This document shows, piece after piece, positions 7,377 to 13,572 of a DNA stretch of 13,572 nucleotides. Origin of the DNA: Acidobacteriota bacterium (GTDB taxonomy: Bacteria; Acidobacteriota; Terriglobia; Acidiferrales; UBA7541); assembly GCA_028876695.1 (NCBI GenBank), contig JAGWRH010000298.1:1-13572 (forward strand). The letters are read 5' to 3'. The position numbers and the translations under genes are program-made. How positions within the stretch are numbered: the first letter of the stretch is position 1; the number at the start of each line of letters is the position of its first letter. The notes below the pieces were generated by a model. That model had not been told where the DNA came from, ran no database searches, and was given only the letters and a program-made list of their open reading frames with translations.

Positions 7377-8194
7377 CCTGCGGACCGAAGATCTGGGCCT
7401 GCGCCATTCGATCCATCGCGCCTTGCGCGTTGATGGCGGTCGCACTCGCCTTTACATCCACTACGGCTTTCGGTCAAACGGATGAGATTCAGGTGTACGA
7501 CGCATCCATTGCCGAGCCGGGCGTGGTGAATCTCACCTGGCACAACAATTACACTCCGGATGGACGAAATTTACCTTCCTTTCCCGGCGCGGTGATTCCA
7601 GGCAAATCGTGGAACGGCGGGCTCGAATGGGCCTGCGGCGTTACGCCGTGGATGGAAGCGGGATTATATTTGCCGCTTTTCAGCGTCTCGAAAGACAAGG
7701 GCATGACTTACAACGGCTCGAAGATCCGGCTGCTCTTCGTCGAGCCGCACGCGGACGGCCACAAGTTCTTTTACGGCGTGAATTTCGAGTTCAGCTTCAA
7801 TTCGGACCAGTGGGATCCCAACACCTACACGTCCGAAATCCGGCCGATCTTCGGGCTGCACTTGCGTCCGTGGGACTTTATTGTGAATCCGATCCTGGAC
7901 AACTCCTACCGCGGTGGGTTCCATAGCCTCGATTTCGCTCCCTCTTCGCGCATCGCCTACCACTTGAAGGACGATTGGGCGCTGGCCGTGGAAGAGTACG
8001 ACGACATCGGCGAGCTGCGAAACTTCTACCCTCGCGATCGACAATTCCATGAGCTTTGGGGCACGTTCGATCACTACGCAAAATGGGCGGATGTGGAAGC
8101 CGGAATTGGATTTGGGCTCACGCCCGGATCCGATAAAGTGACGCTGAAGCTGATGTTGTCGCGCGACCTGTTCAAATTGCCGCACATTCCATGA
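7373..8194 (+). CDS. Putative outer-membrane beta-barrel protein, function unknown
   Basis: The 273-residue product begins with a signal peptide (about 1-34; hydrophobic ALMAVALAFTSTTAFG, then QTDE). The mature part is rich in aromatic residues and alternating strands, for example GLEWACGVTPWMEAGLYLPL, KFFYGVNFEFSF and IRPIFGLHLRPWDFIVNPIL, which is typical of small outer-membrane barrels. From memory it resembles uncharacterised transporter-like barrel proteins whose mature N-terminus begins DEIQVYDA and which contain FFYGVNFE; I know no proven substrate. It does not end in the usual C-terminal Phe/Tyr barrel signal (it ends KLPHIP). The start overlaps the recombinase stop by 4 bp, so it is probably translated from the same mRNA. 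That pairing has no obvious functional logic. Confidence 0.8.
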   Translation: MTCGPKIWACAIRSIAPCALMAVALAFTSTTAFGQTDEIQVYDASIAEPGVVNLTWHNNYTPDGRNLPSFPGAVIPGKSWNGGLEWACGVTPWMEAGLYLPLFSVSKDKGMTYNGSKIRLLFVEPHADGHKFFYGVNFEFSFNSDQWDPNTYTSEIRPIFGLHLRPWDFIVNPILDNSYRGGFHSLDFAPSSRIAYHLKDDWALAVEEYDDIGELRNFYPRDRQFHELWGTFDHYAKWADVEAGIGFGLTPGSDKVTLKLMLSRDLFKLPHIP

Positions 8195-8317
8195 CCGGCT
8201 CCGGACGATGAGATAAAGTCGCGCCGATTCCTCCGCGCTGCTGCCCAACGCGCAAGACGAGCGCGCCGGACGCCTCGCGGCTACGCTGATCGGAATCGCA
8301 TGCCTTTGTAAGCTCTT

Positions 8318-8354
8318 AAACCAATCCCGCGATCGGGTTTCGCGCAGAAGCGCG
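8318..8354. terminator. Pair of short hairpins between convergent genes, weak terminator candidate
   Basis: In the 160-bp gap between the barrel protein gene and mqnE, CCCG (8326-8329) pairs with CGGG (8334-8337) within an outer AAACC/GGTTT pair. Directly next to it, CGCGC-AGAA-GCGCG (8341-8354) abuts the mqnE stop codon. Only short T stretches follow on either strand. Nothing else is seen in this gap. Confidence 0.3.
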
Positions 8355-9533
8355 CTAGTTCGCGGTGAGGGAGGCGGCGGGGATGAAGCCGCCGGATGCA
8401 TCCGCGGGATGCGGCGGAGCGATGGGCGGCATTTGCGAGCGGTCGACGCGATTGTAGAGCGTGTCGCGTTCCACGGGGACGCGACCTGCAGCGCGGATGA
8501 GTTTCTCGAGATTTTCACGGGTTAGGTGCTCGGGAGTAGTGGCTCCCGCGTCGTGATAAATCTTCTCTTCGACCACCGTACCGTCGATATCGTCGGCTCC
8601 GAAGCGAAGCGCGATCTGCGCGATCCGCGGCGTGAGCATGATCCAGTAGGCCTTGATGTGATCGAAATTGTCGAGCATCAGCCGCGAAACGGCGATCGTC
8701 TTTAGAGCATCCATCCCGGTCGGCTTCGGGATGTGCGCGAGCGCTGTGTTTGCGGGATGGAATTCCAGCGGAATAAACGTGACGAAGCCCTTCGATTTGT
8801 CCTGCGCCTCGCGGAGGCGGACCAGGTGATCAACACGCTCTTCGAGTGTCTCGACGTGGCCGAAGAGCATCGTGGCGTTGGAGCGCAGACCGATCTCATG
8901 CGCCTGGCGCGCAATGGAAAGCCACATCGTGCCGGATACCTTGTGATCGCAGATGATGCGGCGCACGCGTGGATGGAAGATTTCCGCCCCGCCGCCGGGC
9001 AGAGAATCGACGCCGGCTTCCTTCATTTTCAAAAGCGTATCGCGGATCGAAAGCTTGGAAATCCGCGCGTAATAATGCACCTCGACCATGGTGAACGCCT
9101 TCAGATGGACATCAGGAAAATTTCGTTTTAGAGCGCGGATCAGGTCGAGGTAGTAGTCGAAAGGAAGATCGGGATGCAGGCCGCCGACGATGTGAAACTC
9201 GGTGGCGCCTTCGGCAACGCCTTTCGCGCCACGAGCCACAACTTCGTCGATCGCCATAGCGTATGCGCCTTTGGCGTCGGGCGAGCGGCCGAAAGCGCAG
9301 AGTTTGCAGTGCGCGACGCAGACGTTGGTTGGATTGATGTGCCGATTGACGTTGTAATAGCAGACGTTGCCATGGCGCTCTTCGCGGCCGTGATTGGCGA
9401 GCCAGCCGACTGAAAGCAAGTCCCGTGATTGAAAGAGCGCCAGGCCGTCCTCGGCCGAGAGGCGCTCGCTGGCGAGCAACTTCTGCGCGATGGGTTCAAG
9501 CCGCGCGTCGGTAATTTTGAGGTTTGCGTTCAT
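8355..9533 (-). CDS. mqnE: Aminofutalosine synthase (radical SAM enzyme of menaquinone synthesis)
   Basis: The 392-residue product is a complete MqnE-type radical SAM enzyme. The CX3CX2C iron-sulfur motif is C72-C76-C79 in NPTNVCVAHCKLCAF, followed by the family blocks EFHIVGGLHPDLPFDYY, LKAFTMVEVHYY, GGGAEIFHPRVR, TMLFGHVET and KAYWIMLTP. In the futalosine pathway this cytosolic enzyme joins 3-[(1-carboxyvinyl)oxy]benzoate to S-adenosylmethionine to give aminofutalosine. MqnC is related but has different motif surroundings; the TMVEVHYY and AYWIM blocks favour MqnE. The C-terminal 25 residues are Pro/Ala-rich and probably disordered. It is the last gene of ubiX-ubiA-mqnE, 87 bp after the prenyltransferase gene. 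I see no clear promoter in that gap. Confidence 0.95.
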   Translation of the reverse strand: MNANLKITDARLEPIAQKLLASERLSAEDGLALFQSRDLLSVGWLANHGREERHGNVCYYNVNRHINPTNVCVAHCKLCAFGRSPDAKGAYAMAIDEVVARGAKGVAEGATEFHIVGGLHPDLPFDYYLDLIRALKRNFPDVHLKAFTMVEVHYYARISKLSIRDTLLKMKEAGVDSLPGGGAEIFHPRVRRIICDHKVSGTMWLSIARQAHEIGLRSNATMLFGHVETLEERVDHLVRLREAQDKSKGFVTFIPLEFHPANTALAHIPKPTGMDALKTIAVSRLMLDNFDHIKAYWIMLTPRIAQIALRFGADDIDGTVVEEKIYHDAGATTPEHLTRENLEKLIRAAGRVPVERDTLYNRVDRSQMPPIAPPHPADASGGFIPAASLTAN

Positions 9534-9620
9534 CTCTTCATTTCTTCGACCGAAGACCGCTGCCCGCCGAAGGCCGATTTAACGCCAACATGCGGCCATT
9601 TTATGCCTCAATAAGCCAAC

Positions 9621-10505
9621 TTACGGCCGCATTACGACCGCCGCGGCGCCCCAAAACAACAGAAATACTAGACTAATATAGCCATTCACAGTAAAAAACG
9701 CAGCATCCATTTTACTGAGATCATTGGCCTTAACCAGCGCGTGCTCGTAGGCCAGCAGCGCGGCCACGACGCCGATTCCGGTCCAGGCGAGCCACGGAAG
9801 ACGGAAGCTCCAGGCGAGCCAGACCAGCAGCGCAACCATCAGGGCGTGCATGACGCGAGCTACGGCGAGGGCGGCAGCGATGCCAAAGCGCTTGGGAACA
9901 GAATGGAGGCCGGCAGAGCGGTCGAAATCGACGTCCTGGCAGGCGTAGAGGACGTCGAAGCCGCCAACCCAAAGGGTGACCGCGGCACAGAGAATCAGCA
10001 TGCGCCAGTCGAGCGAGCCGCGGATGGCGATCCACGCCGCGGCAGGCGACATCCCCAGGCAAAAGCCCAGCACAACGTGCGACCAGGAGGTGAAGCGCTT
10101 GGTGAATGAATAGACGAACAGAATCGCGAGCGCCACAGGCGAGAGCTCCAGTGCAAGGCGGTTCAATTGCCACGCGGCGACGACGAGAACGGCCGAAGCG
10201 GCCACCGTGAAGGCCCAAGCGAAGCCAATCGAGAGTTCACCCGTGGCGAGCGCGCGGCGAGCGGTACGCGGATTGCGGCGGTCGTATTCCACGTCCGCGA
10301 TGCGATTCATGGTCATGGCGGCGGAGCGCGCGCTGACCATGGCGACGATGATCCAGACGAGTTGCCAGATCGTAGGCCAGCGTCCGCCGGCACGCGCTGC
10401 CAGCAGGGCGCCCACCAGCGCGAATGGCAACGCGAAGACGGAGTGCTCGAACTTAATCATTTCGAGCACGGTGCGGATGCGCGATTTGGCGACGGTCGCG
10501 GCCAC
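9621..10505 (-). CDS. mqnP: UbiA-family prenyltransferase, probable MqnP of the futalosine menaquinone pathway
   Basis: The 294-residue membrane protein has the two Asp motifs of UbiA prenyltransferases: N67-R-x-x-D71-x-x-x-D75 (MNRIADVEYD) and D191-x-D-x-D195 (CQDVDFDRSAGLHSVPKRFG), plus MIKFEHSVFALPFA near the N-terminus and about eight hydrophobic helices. The reaction is Mg-dependent transfer of a polyprenyl chain to an aromatic acid at the membrane. Annotation pipelines usually call this UbiA (4-hydroxybenzoate), but next to mqnE the menaquinone role is more likely. I chose GTG at 10505: it lies 5 bases past the ubiX stop, has AAGGA 9 bases upstream, and gives a normal family length. The ATG at 10460 is the alternative. 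An upstream extension to 10751 would run inside ubiX. Confidence 0.9.
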   Translation of the reverse strand: MAATVAKSRIRTVLEMIKFEHSVFALPFALVGALLAARAGGRWPTIWQLVWIIVAMVSARSAAMTMNRIADVEYDRRNPRTARRALATGELSIGFAWAFTVAASAVLVVAAWQLNRLALELSPVALAILFVYSFTKRFTSWSHVVLGFCLGMSPAAAWIAIRGSLDWRMLILCAAVTLWVGGFDVLYACQDVDFDRSAGLHSVPKRFGIAAALAVARVMHALMVALLVWLAWSFRLPWLAWTGIGVVAALLAYEHALVKANDLSKMDAAFFTVNGYISLVFLLFWGAAAVVMRP

Positions 10506-10510
10506 GGGCG

Positions 10511-11125
10511 TTAGTCCTTGCGTCCTTTCCAACGATACTGCTTTTCCTGCGGGAGGCCGAGCTGCGCGAGCAGGCGGCAGACGAACTGCTCGATCAGATC
10601 TTCGACGGACCGCGGGCCGTAGTAAAAGGCAGGCATGGCAGGCATCAGCGTGGCACCGGCGTCGTGGGCCCGGAGCATGTTCTGGAGATGAATGCGGTTG
10701 AGCGGGGTCTCGCGAAGGCACAGGACGAGCGGGCGGCGCTCCTTGAGGCAAACGTCGGCGGCGCGGGTGAGCAGGTCATTGGCGATCCCCGAAGCAATCA
10801 CCCCGAGCGCGCCCGCGGAACATGGGACGATGGCCATGGCGTCAACGGCCGCGCTGCCGGAGGCGATGCTCGCGCCAATGTCCTTATTCGAGAGGGATTC
10901 GGTTTTCTTCGCAGGCGAGCCGGTGAGCAGCGACGGGAGCTTTTTCAGGTCGGCGACGATATTCAGTTCGGTGGATATCAGGCGCAGGCCGGCATCGGAC
11001 GCGACGAGAAATACCCGGGATACGCGCGTGTCGGCTTCGAGCAGACGCAGCACGGATTGCGCGTAAACGGCGCCGCTCGCGCCTGTGATTCCAATTGTGA
11101 TGGTGCGGCCTTCGGATTTGGCCAT
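10511..11125 (-). CDS. ubiX: UbiX-family flavin prenyltransferase
   Basis: The 204-residue protein carries the UbiX signatures: GITGASGAVYA (12-22, FMN binding), PCSAGALGVIASGIANDLL (101-119), RETPLN (138-143) and MPAMPAFYYGP (161-171). UbiX makes prenylated FMN from dimethylallyl phosphate and reduced FMN; that cofactor activates a UbiD-type decarboxylase. In the futalosine pathway the decarboxylase is the UbiD-like MqnL, which is not in this window. The ATG at 11125 is preferred over an in-frame start at 11197, because a strong promoter (11145-11173) lies between them. The leader is then only about 13 bases with no Shine-Dalgarno, so initiation may be near-leaderless. It is the first gene of the ubiX-ubiA-mqnE run, 5 bases from the next. 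Confidence 0.93.
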   Translation of the reverse strand: MAKSEGRTITIGITGASGAVYAQSVLRLLEADTRVSRVFLVASDAGLRLISTELNIVADLKKLPSLLTGSPAKKTESLSNKDIGASIASGSAAVDAMAIVPCSAGALGVIASGIANDLLTRAADVCLKERRPLVLCLRETPLNRIHLQNMLRAHDAGATLMPAMPAFYYGPRSVEDLIEQFVCRLLAQLGLPQEKQYRWKGRKD

Positions 11126-11144
11126 GGGCAAGAGTCGAAAGAAA

Positions 11145-11173
11145 AGTCTAGGCAGGCGCTTGCGGCAAGTCAA
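11145..11173 (-). promoter_or_regulatory. Sigma-70-type promoter of the ubiX-ubiA-mqnE operon
   Basis: Read on the minus strand: TTGACT (11173-11168), 17-bp spacer, TAGACT (11150-11145). The -35 matches 5 of 6 and the -10 matches 4 of 6 with ideal spacing. Transcription should begin near 11138, about 13 bases before the ubiX ATG. The rest of the 235-bp gap (11174-11360) shows only a short GC hairpin without a T-run. Confidence 0.6.
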
Positions 11174-11360
11174 GGATGGGCCGACGTCGGATACCATGCG
11201 TCGGTCGACGCGCTAGAGATACAGAAGTCGCGTCCCAAACGGGCCCTATTCGGCATGACCACGAAGATGAGACCCGCAGGGTGCCGCCGGCGACGCCGAC
11301 GACACCCCAAGGCAGACCCGGGCCCGCGGAAACGCCGCGAGCCGCTGCTTGTCCAGGCCG

Positions 11361-12839
11361 TTACGAGCAGCCGCTGAAATCGATTTCCCGCGGCGTGACA
11401 GTGGTTGCGGGCACAGCCAGCAGCGGATTTTTATTGACGTCCGTGCTGGTCGATTTCGACGAAGGACTGCAATCGACCAGGCCACCGCTCATGGGAACAA
11501 ACGCGTTGACGCCGATGGTATAGGGCACCACGCCGGCAGAGGGCGGATTGTATTTGATCTGCCCGGAGGCAAATTCTCCCACGCTCGGGTTGCTGGCCGG
11601 CTCGACCAGCGTGTATTGCCCGCAGTTGGAATTCAGAGGAGCCGTGGCGGGACAGTTCGCGCTGGATTTAACGCTGAAATCCGCCATCGAGCCGACTTCG
11701 GCAGGAACCACGACCAGCCGCGCGCTGCCGCCGCTGAGCGTGACGCTCTGCAAGGCCGACGCGGCTGCGTCAATCGACGCGGCAGACGTGCCGGTCGTCG
11801 CGGTCACGAATCCCTGGAACGTGGCGGGGCCGGGGTTCGCGGAAGTTTCGGCATATAGGGCTATGGCGCCGAGATTGGTGCCACCGGGAACGCCGATCGC
11901 GACCGTGGCGTTATAGGCCACGCCCGCTCCGTCCACGGCGTCGGCGACCAGGTCGTACGTATTTCCGGAGGGCAGCGGGCAGAAATTGAAATCGCCGCTG
12001 GCGTCGGCGGCGGTCTGCATGATCACGACGTCCTGGCCGCCTGCGCCTTGCTGTTCCACGGCAACCATCACCGTGCCGCCAACGATCGGCTTTCCCGTGG
12101 CCGCATCGACCACCTGCCCGCTGATGCCGGTACGATTCGCACTCACCTGCCCCGCAGTGAGGACCGGCTTCAGGCGAAACTCTCCGTTGCCCTCGCGAAG
12201 GATCGAGGCGCAGGCATTGAAGTCGATGTTGAGGTCAACATCTTCGCCGGGCTTGACGGTGATAGGCCCTCCCAGAATTTGGCCGGGAGGAATTTTCAAG
12301 CCCGTATTCGCCTGGCTGGAAAGCTGCAGCGGATACACCGTGCCGTCGTGCAGCACAACGCAGTTGTAGCCCTGATTGCCGCAGGCATTCGTAGCGGGCA
12401 CAACGGAGGCGCCACTATTGGCAACCAGGAGCAGCCGGATCTGCTGGTACGCGCCGGCGGGGAGAGCGTCGTTCGAGCCGAGGGTCGAGAGCAGACAGGC
12501 GGTGGCGCTGGCGGAGAAAAGGTCGATCTGCATGGGCTGGGCGTTGAGTTGCGGAGCAAGCTCCTGCCAGCCCGGGTCGTTATCTCCCGCCGTGGCGCTG
12601 ACGTGCGCCTGCACGGAACGAATCGTGACGAACACATGATCGAAAGAGCCGTTGGGGAATGCACAACTGGGCGGATCGGTGAGGGTGACTCGAATCATGC
12701 CGGTGCCGTTCATGGAGTTTATGGAGCCCGTGCCACCGCAGCTGACGAGTGCTATCGCCAGGCCACCTAATCCGGCTACCAAGAGAGACGACAACAAGAC
12801 GGGCCAATTCCGAGACAGGTGTCGCGCACGAGTGATCAT
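11361..12839 (-). CDS. DUF4382-domain lipoprotein with carboxypeptidase-regulatory-like domain
   Basis: The 492-residue product has a lipoprotein signal ending in LVSC with the lipid-accepting Cys34, so it is membrane-anchored outside the cytoplasm. About 47-228 fits the DUF4382 pattern: GMIRVTLTDPP, then FDHVFVTIRSVQAHVS, then LPAGAYQQIRLLL and DVDLNIDFNACASI. About 238-330 is a Cna_B/carboxypeptidase regulatory-like beta-sandwich (GISGQVVDAATGKPIVGGTV). Residues 340-492 are Ser/Ala-rich, unrecognised, and contain four more Cys. The many Cys suggest disulfides in an oxidising compartment. The function is unknown; such proteins probably bind or sit at the cell surface. The start is supported by AAGGA 8 bases upstream and by a promoter at 12913-12942. 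It is likely transcribed alone, since ubiX has its own promoter. Confidence 0.88.
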   Translation of the reverse strand: MITRARHLSRNWPVLLSSLLVAGLGGLAIALVSCGGTGSINSMNGTGMIRVTLTDPPSCAFPNGSFDHVFVTIRSVQAHVSATAGDNDPGWQELAPQLNAQPMQIDLFSASATACLLSTLGSNDALPAGAYQQIRLLLVANSGASVVPATNACGNQGYNCVVLHDGTVYPLQLSSQANTGLKIPPGQILGGPITVKPGEDVDLNIDFNACASILREGNGEFRLKPVLTAGQVSANRTGISGQVVDAATGKPIVGGTVMVAVEQQGAGGQDVVIMQTAADASGDFNFCPLPSGNTYDLVADAVDGAGVAYNATVAIGVPGGTNLGAIALYAETSANPGPATFQGFVTATTGTSAASIDAAASALQSVTLSGGSARLVVVPAEVGSMADFSVKSSANCPATAPLNSNCGQYTLVEPASNPSVGEFASGQIKYNPPSAGVVPYTIGVNAFVPMSGGLVDCSPSSKSTSTDVNKNPLLAVPATTVTPREIDFSGCS

Positions 12840-12912
12840 AGGAGAGGTCCTTCCGAATGCTATAGATTAACGAATCAGAACGCCTGGCGGGGGGTGGGCG
12901 ATCTGGAACGAT

Positions 12913-12942
12913 ATTTTAATGCGCGAAACCGAGGACCGTCAA
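12913..12942 (-). promoter_or_regulatory. Putative promoter of the DUF4382 lipoprotein gene
   Basis: On the minus strand: TTGACG (12942-12937), 18-bp spacer, TAAAAT (12918-12913), each matching 5 of 6 consensus bases. The predicted start near 12906 gives a leader of about 66 bases before the ATG at 12839. Confidence 0.6.
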
Positions 12943-13080
12943 CAAAATGGCCCAGGGACACGGGCGAACGAAAAGCGCAGATGTTTTTAGGAAATCATGT
13001 AACATCGATCGGTAAACCGCGGCGGAAGCGAGCGGCGCATGAGCCGCTTCTTCCACGGGTGGTCCATCCGCCAAGGATGA

Positions 13081-13320
13081 GCCGGCGCGTCGTGCGCGCT
13101 TGATGGCGCGCACGAGGAACAATCAGGATCAAGGCGCCCGCCACAGCAATAACCAACCGGCCAAGCAAACCATATGCGGCGAGGCCGATCAGGCCGGCTA
13201 CAAATCCCCCGATGAGCGACCCGACCACGCCGACGATGAGGCCGACCGCGAGTCCCACACCGCGGCTCTTGACGATCAGGCCCGAGTGCGCCGGGACCTC
13301 CCCACGGTATATACCGCGAT
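13081..13320 (-). pseudogene. GlsB/YeaQ/YmgE-type small membrane protein gene, apparently frameshifted
   Basis: One minus-strand frame encodes GLIVKSRGVGLAVGLIVGVV, then GSLIGGFVAGLIG, then LLGRLVIAVAGALIL (13282 to 13124). This is the Gly-rich two-helix core of the transglycosylase-associated/GlsB family, whose members are about 80-residue inner-membrane stress proteins. Straight after LIL this frame turns into non-membrane sequence, whereas the adjacent frame continues with LFLVRAIKRARRAG (13122-13081), the expected family C-terminus. A single extra base near 13123 would explain it. The first transmembrane helix is also missing in frame, and no start codon with a ribosome site is visible. 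In neither frame is there a stop where the family normally ends: the two frames run on to 12995 and 12916. It is either a decaying gene or a sequencing error; an overlapping 170-residue frame is mostly shadow of larB. Confidence 0.55.
13305..13316. promoter_or_regulatory. Perfect 12-bp palindrome CGGTATATACCG upstream of larB
   Basis: This perfect palindrome lies 62 bp upstream of the larB ATG and 28 bp upstream of a TACAAT (13345-13350) that could be its -10 box. The -35 region next to it is poor. The site could be an operator for larB or for the divergent GlsB-like gene; this is inferred from symmetry and position only. Confidence 0.35.
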
Positions 13321-13378
13321 GACGAGCGTGGGACTGAGAGATGCTACAATCGCTCGCCCGAAGCGGCGCCACCGAATC

Positions 13379-13572
13379 ATGAACGAACGCGACATCGAAA
13401 ACATTTTGCAGGAAGTGCGGCGCGGGGAAACGACCATTGAACGAGCGCTGGAACGCCTGCGACATTTGCCGTTCGAGGATTTGGGATTCGTCAAGATCGA
13501 TCATCACCGCGCGCTGCGGCAGGGCTTTCCCGAGGTGATCTTCGCGCGGGGCAAGACGCCGAAACAGGTGGC
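13379..13572 (+). CDS. larB: LarB, nickel-pincer cofactor biosynthesis carboxylase/hydrolase (partial, N-terminus)
   Basis: The frame opens at the ATG at 13379 and runs off the right edge (64 codons visible). The visible residues, beginning MNERDIENILQEVRRGETTI and including FEDLGFVKIDHHRALRQGFP and EVIFARGKTPKQVA, match the N-terminal region of LarB (PurE-like, formerly annotated as an AIR-carboxylase-like protein). LarB carboxylates and hydrolyses nicotinic acid adenine dinucleotide, the first step towards the nickel-pincer nucleotide of lactate racemase and related enzymes. The PurE-like catalytic domain lies outside the window. LarC and LarE would be expected elsewhere in the genome, possibly just downstream. 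No strong ribosome site is visible; a TACAAT -10-like box lies at 13345-13350. Confidence 0.85.
   Translation, partial: MNERDIENILQEVRRGETTIERALERLRHLPFEDLGFVKIDHHRALRQGFPEVIFARGKTPKQV

Noticed and set aside
6411..8194. Mobile element or integron around the tyrosine recombinase
   Set aside because: No attachment-site repeats, cassette array, phage genes or composition break were seen, and the protein has Xer-type spacing throughout.
10506..10751. N-terminal extension of the UbiA-type prenyltransferase
   Set aside because: The extra 82 residues are read inside ubiX, are Pro/Arg-rich without family similarity, and a GTG with ribosome site exists at 10505.
11174..11360. Intrinsic terminator after the DUF4382 gene
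   Set aside because: Short GC hairpins such as CGCGG/CCGCG are present, but none is followed by a T-run on the minus strand.
12995..13507. Intact 170-residue minus-strand protein
   Set aside because: Its first third is the antisense of larB, and only the middle resembles a known family; the natural C-terminus is in another frame. I treat it as a broken GlsB-like gene.

Overview
The window is about 60% GC and reads as part of an Acidobacteriota-type chromosome. The evidence is the gene mix rather than any marker gene: a futalosine-type menaquinone block, a DUF4382 lipoprotein with a carboxypeptidase-regulatory-like domain, large secreted S9 peptidases, and an exopolysaccharide-export gene preceded by odd response regulators of a kind I associate with that phylum. 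No phage, insertion sequence, CRISPR array, tRNA or rRNA was seen.

Left part (1-2533, all minus strand): a LuxR/NarL-type regulator with a degenerate receiver domain, then a stand-alone pseudo-receiver protein that overlaps by 4 bp the start of a secreted Gly/Ser/Asn-rich protein running off the left edge. The visible part of that last protein resembles the N-terminal region of SLBB-domain polysaccharide-export proteins. The gaps here carry three 11-bp direct repeats, a 12-bp palindrome and three CAAGTA motifs, so this looks like the regulatory head of an envelope or exopolysaccharide locus.

Middle (2724-8194, plus strand): a complete dipeptidyl-peptidase IV-like S9 peptidase, a secreted TPR-like protein with a good promoter, a XerC/D tyrosine recombinase with all catalytic residues, and a putative outer-membrane beta-barrel protein that overlaps the recombinase gene by 4 bp.

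Right part (8355-12839, minus strand): ubiX - ubiA-type prenyltransferase (mqnP-like) - mqnE, transcribed in that order from a clear promoter at 11145-11173. Together they cover the radical-SAM aminofutalosine step and late prenylation/decarboxylation support of menaquinone synthesis. Upstream lies a separate DUF4382 lipoprotein gene with its own promoter. At the right edge sits a probably broken GlsB/YeaQ/YmgE-type small membrane protein gene (minus) and the start of larB (plus), the first enzyme of nickel-pincer cofactor synthesis.

I found no convincing wholly new system. The most worthwhile leads are the pair of phosphorylation-defective receivers coupled to the export gene, the helically phased direct repeats upstream of them, and the frameshifted GlsB-like gene.
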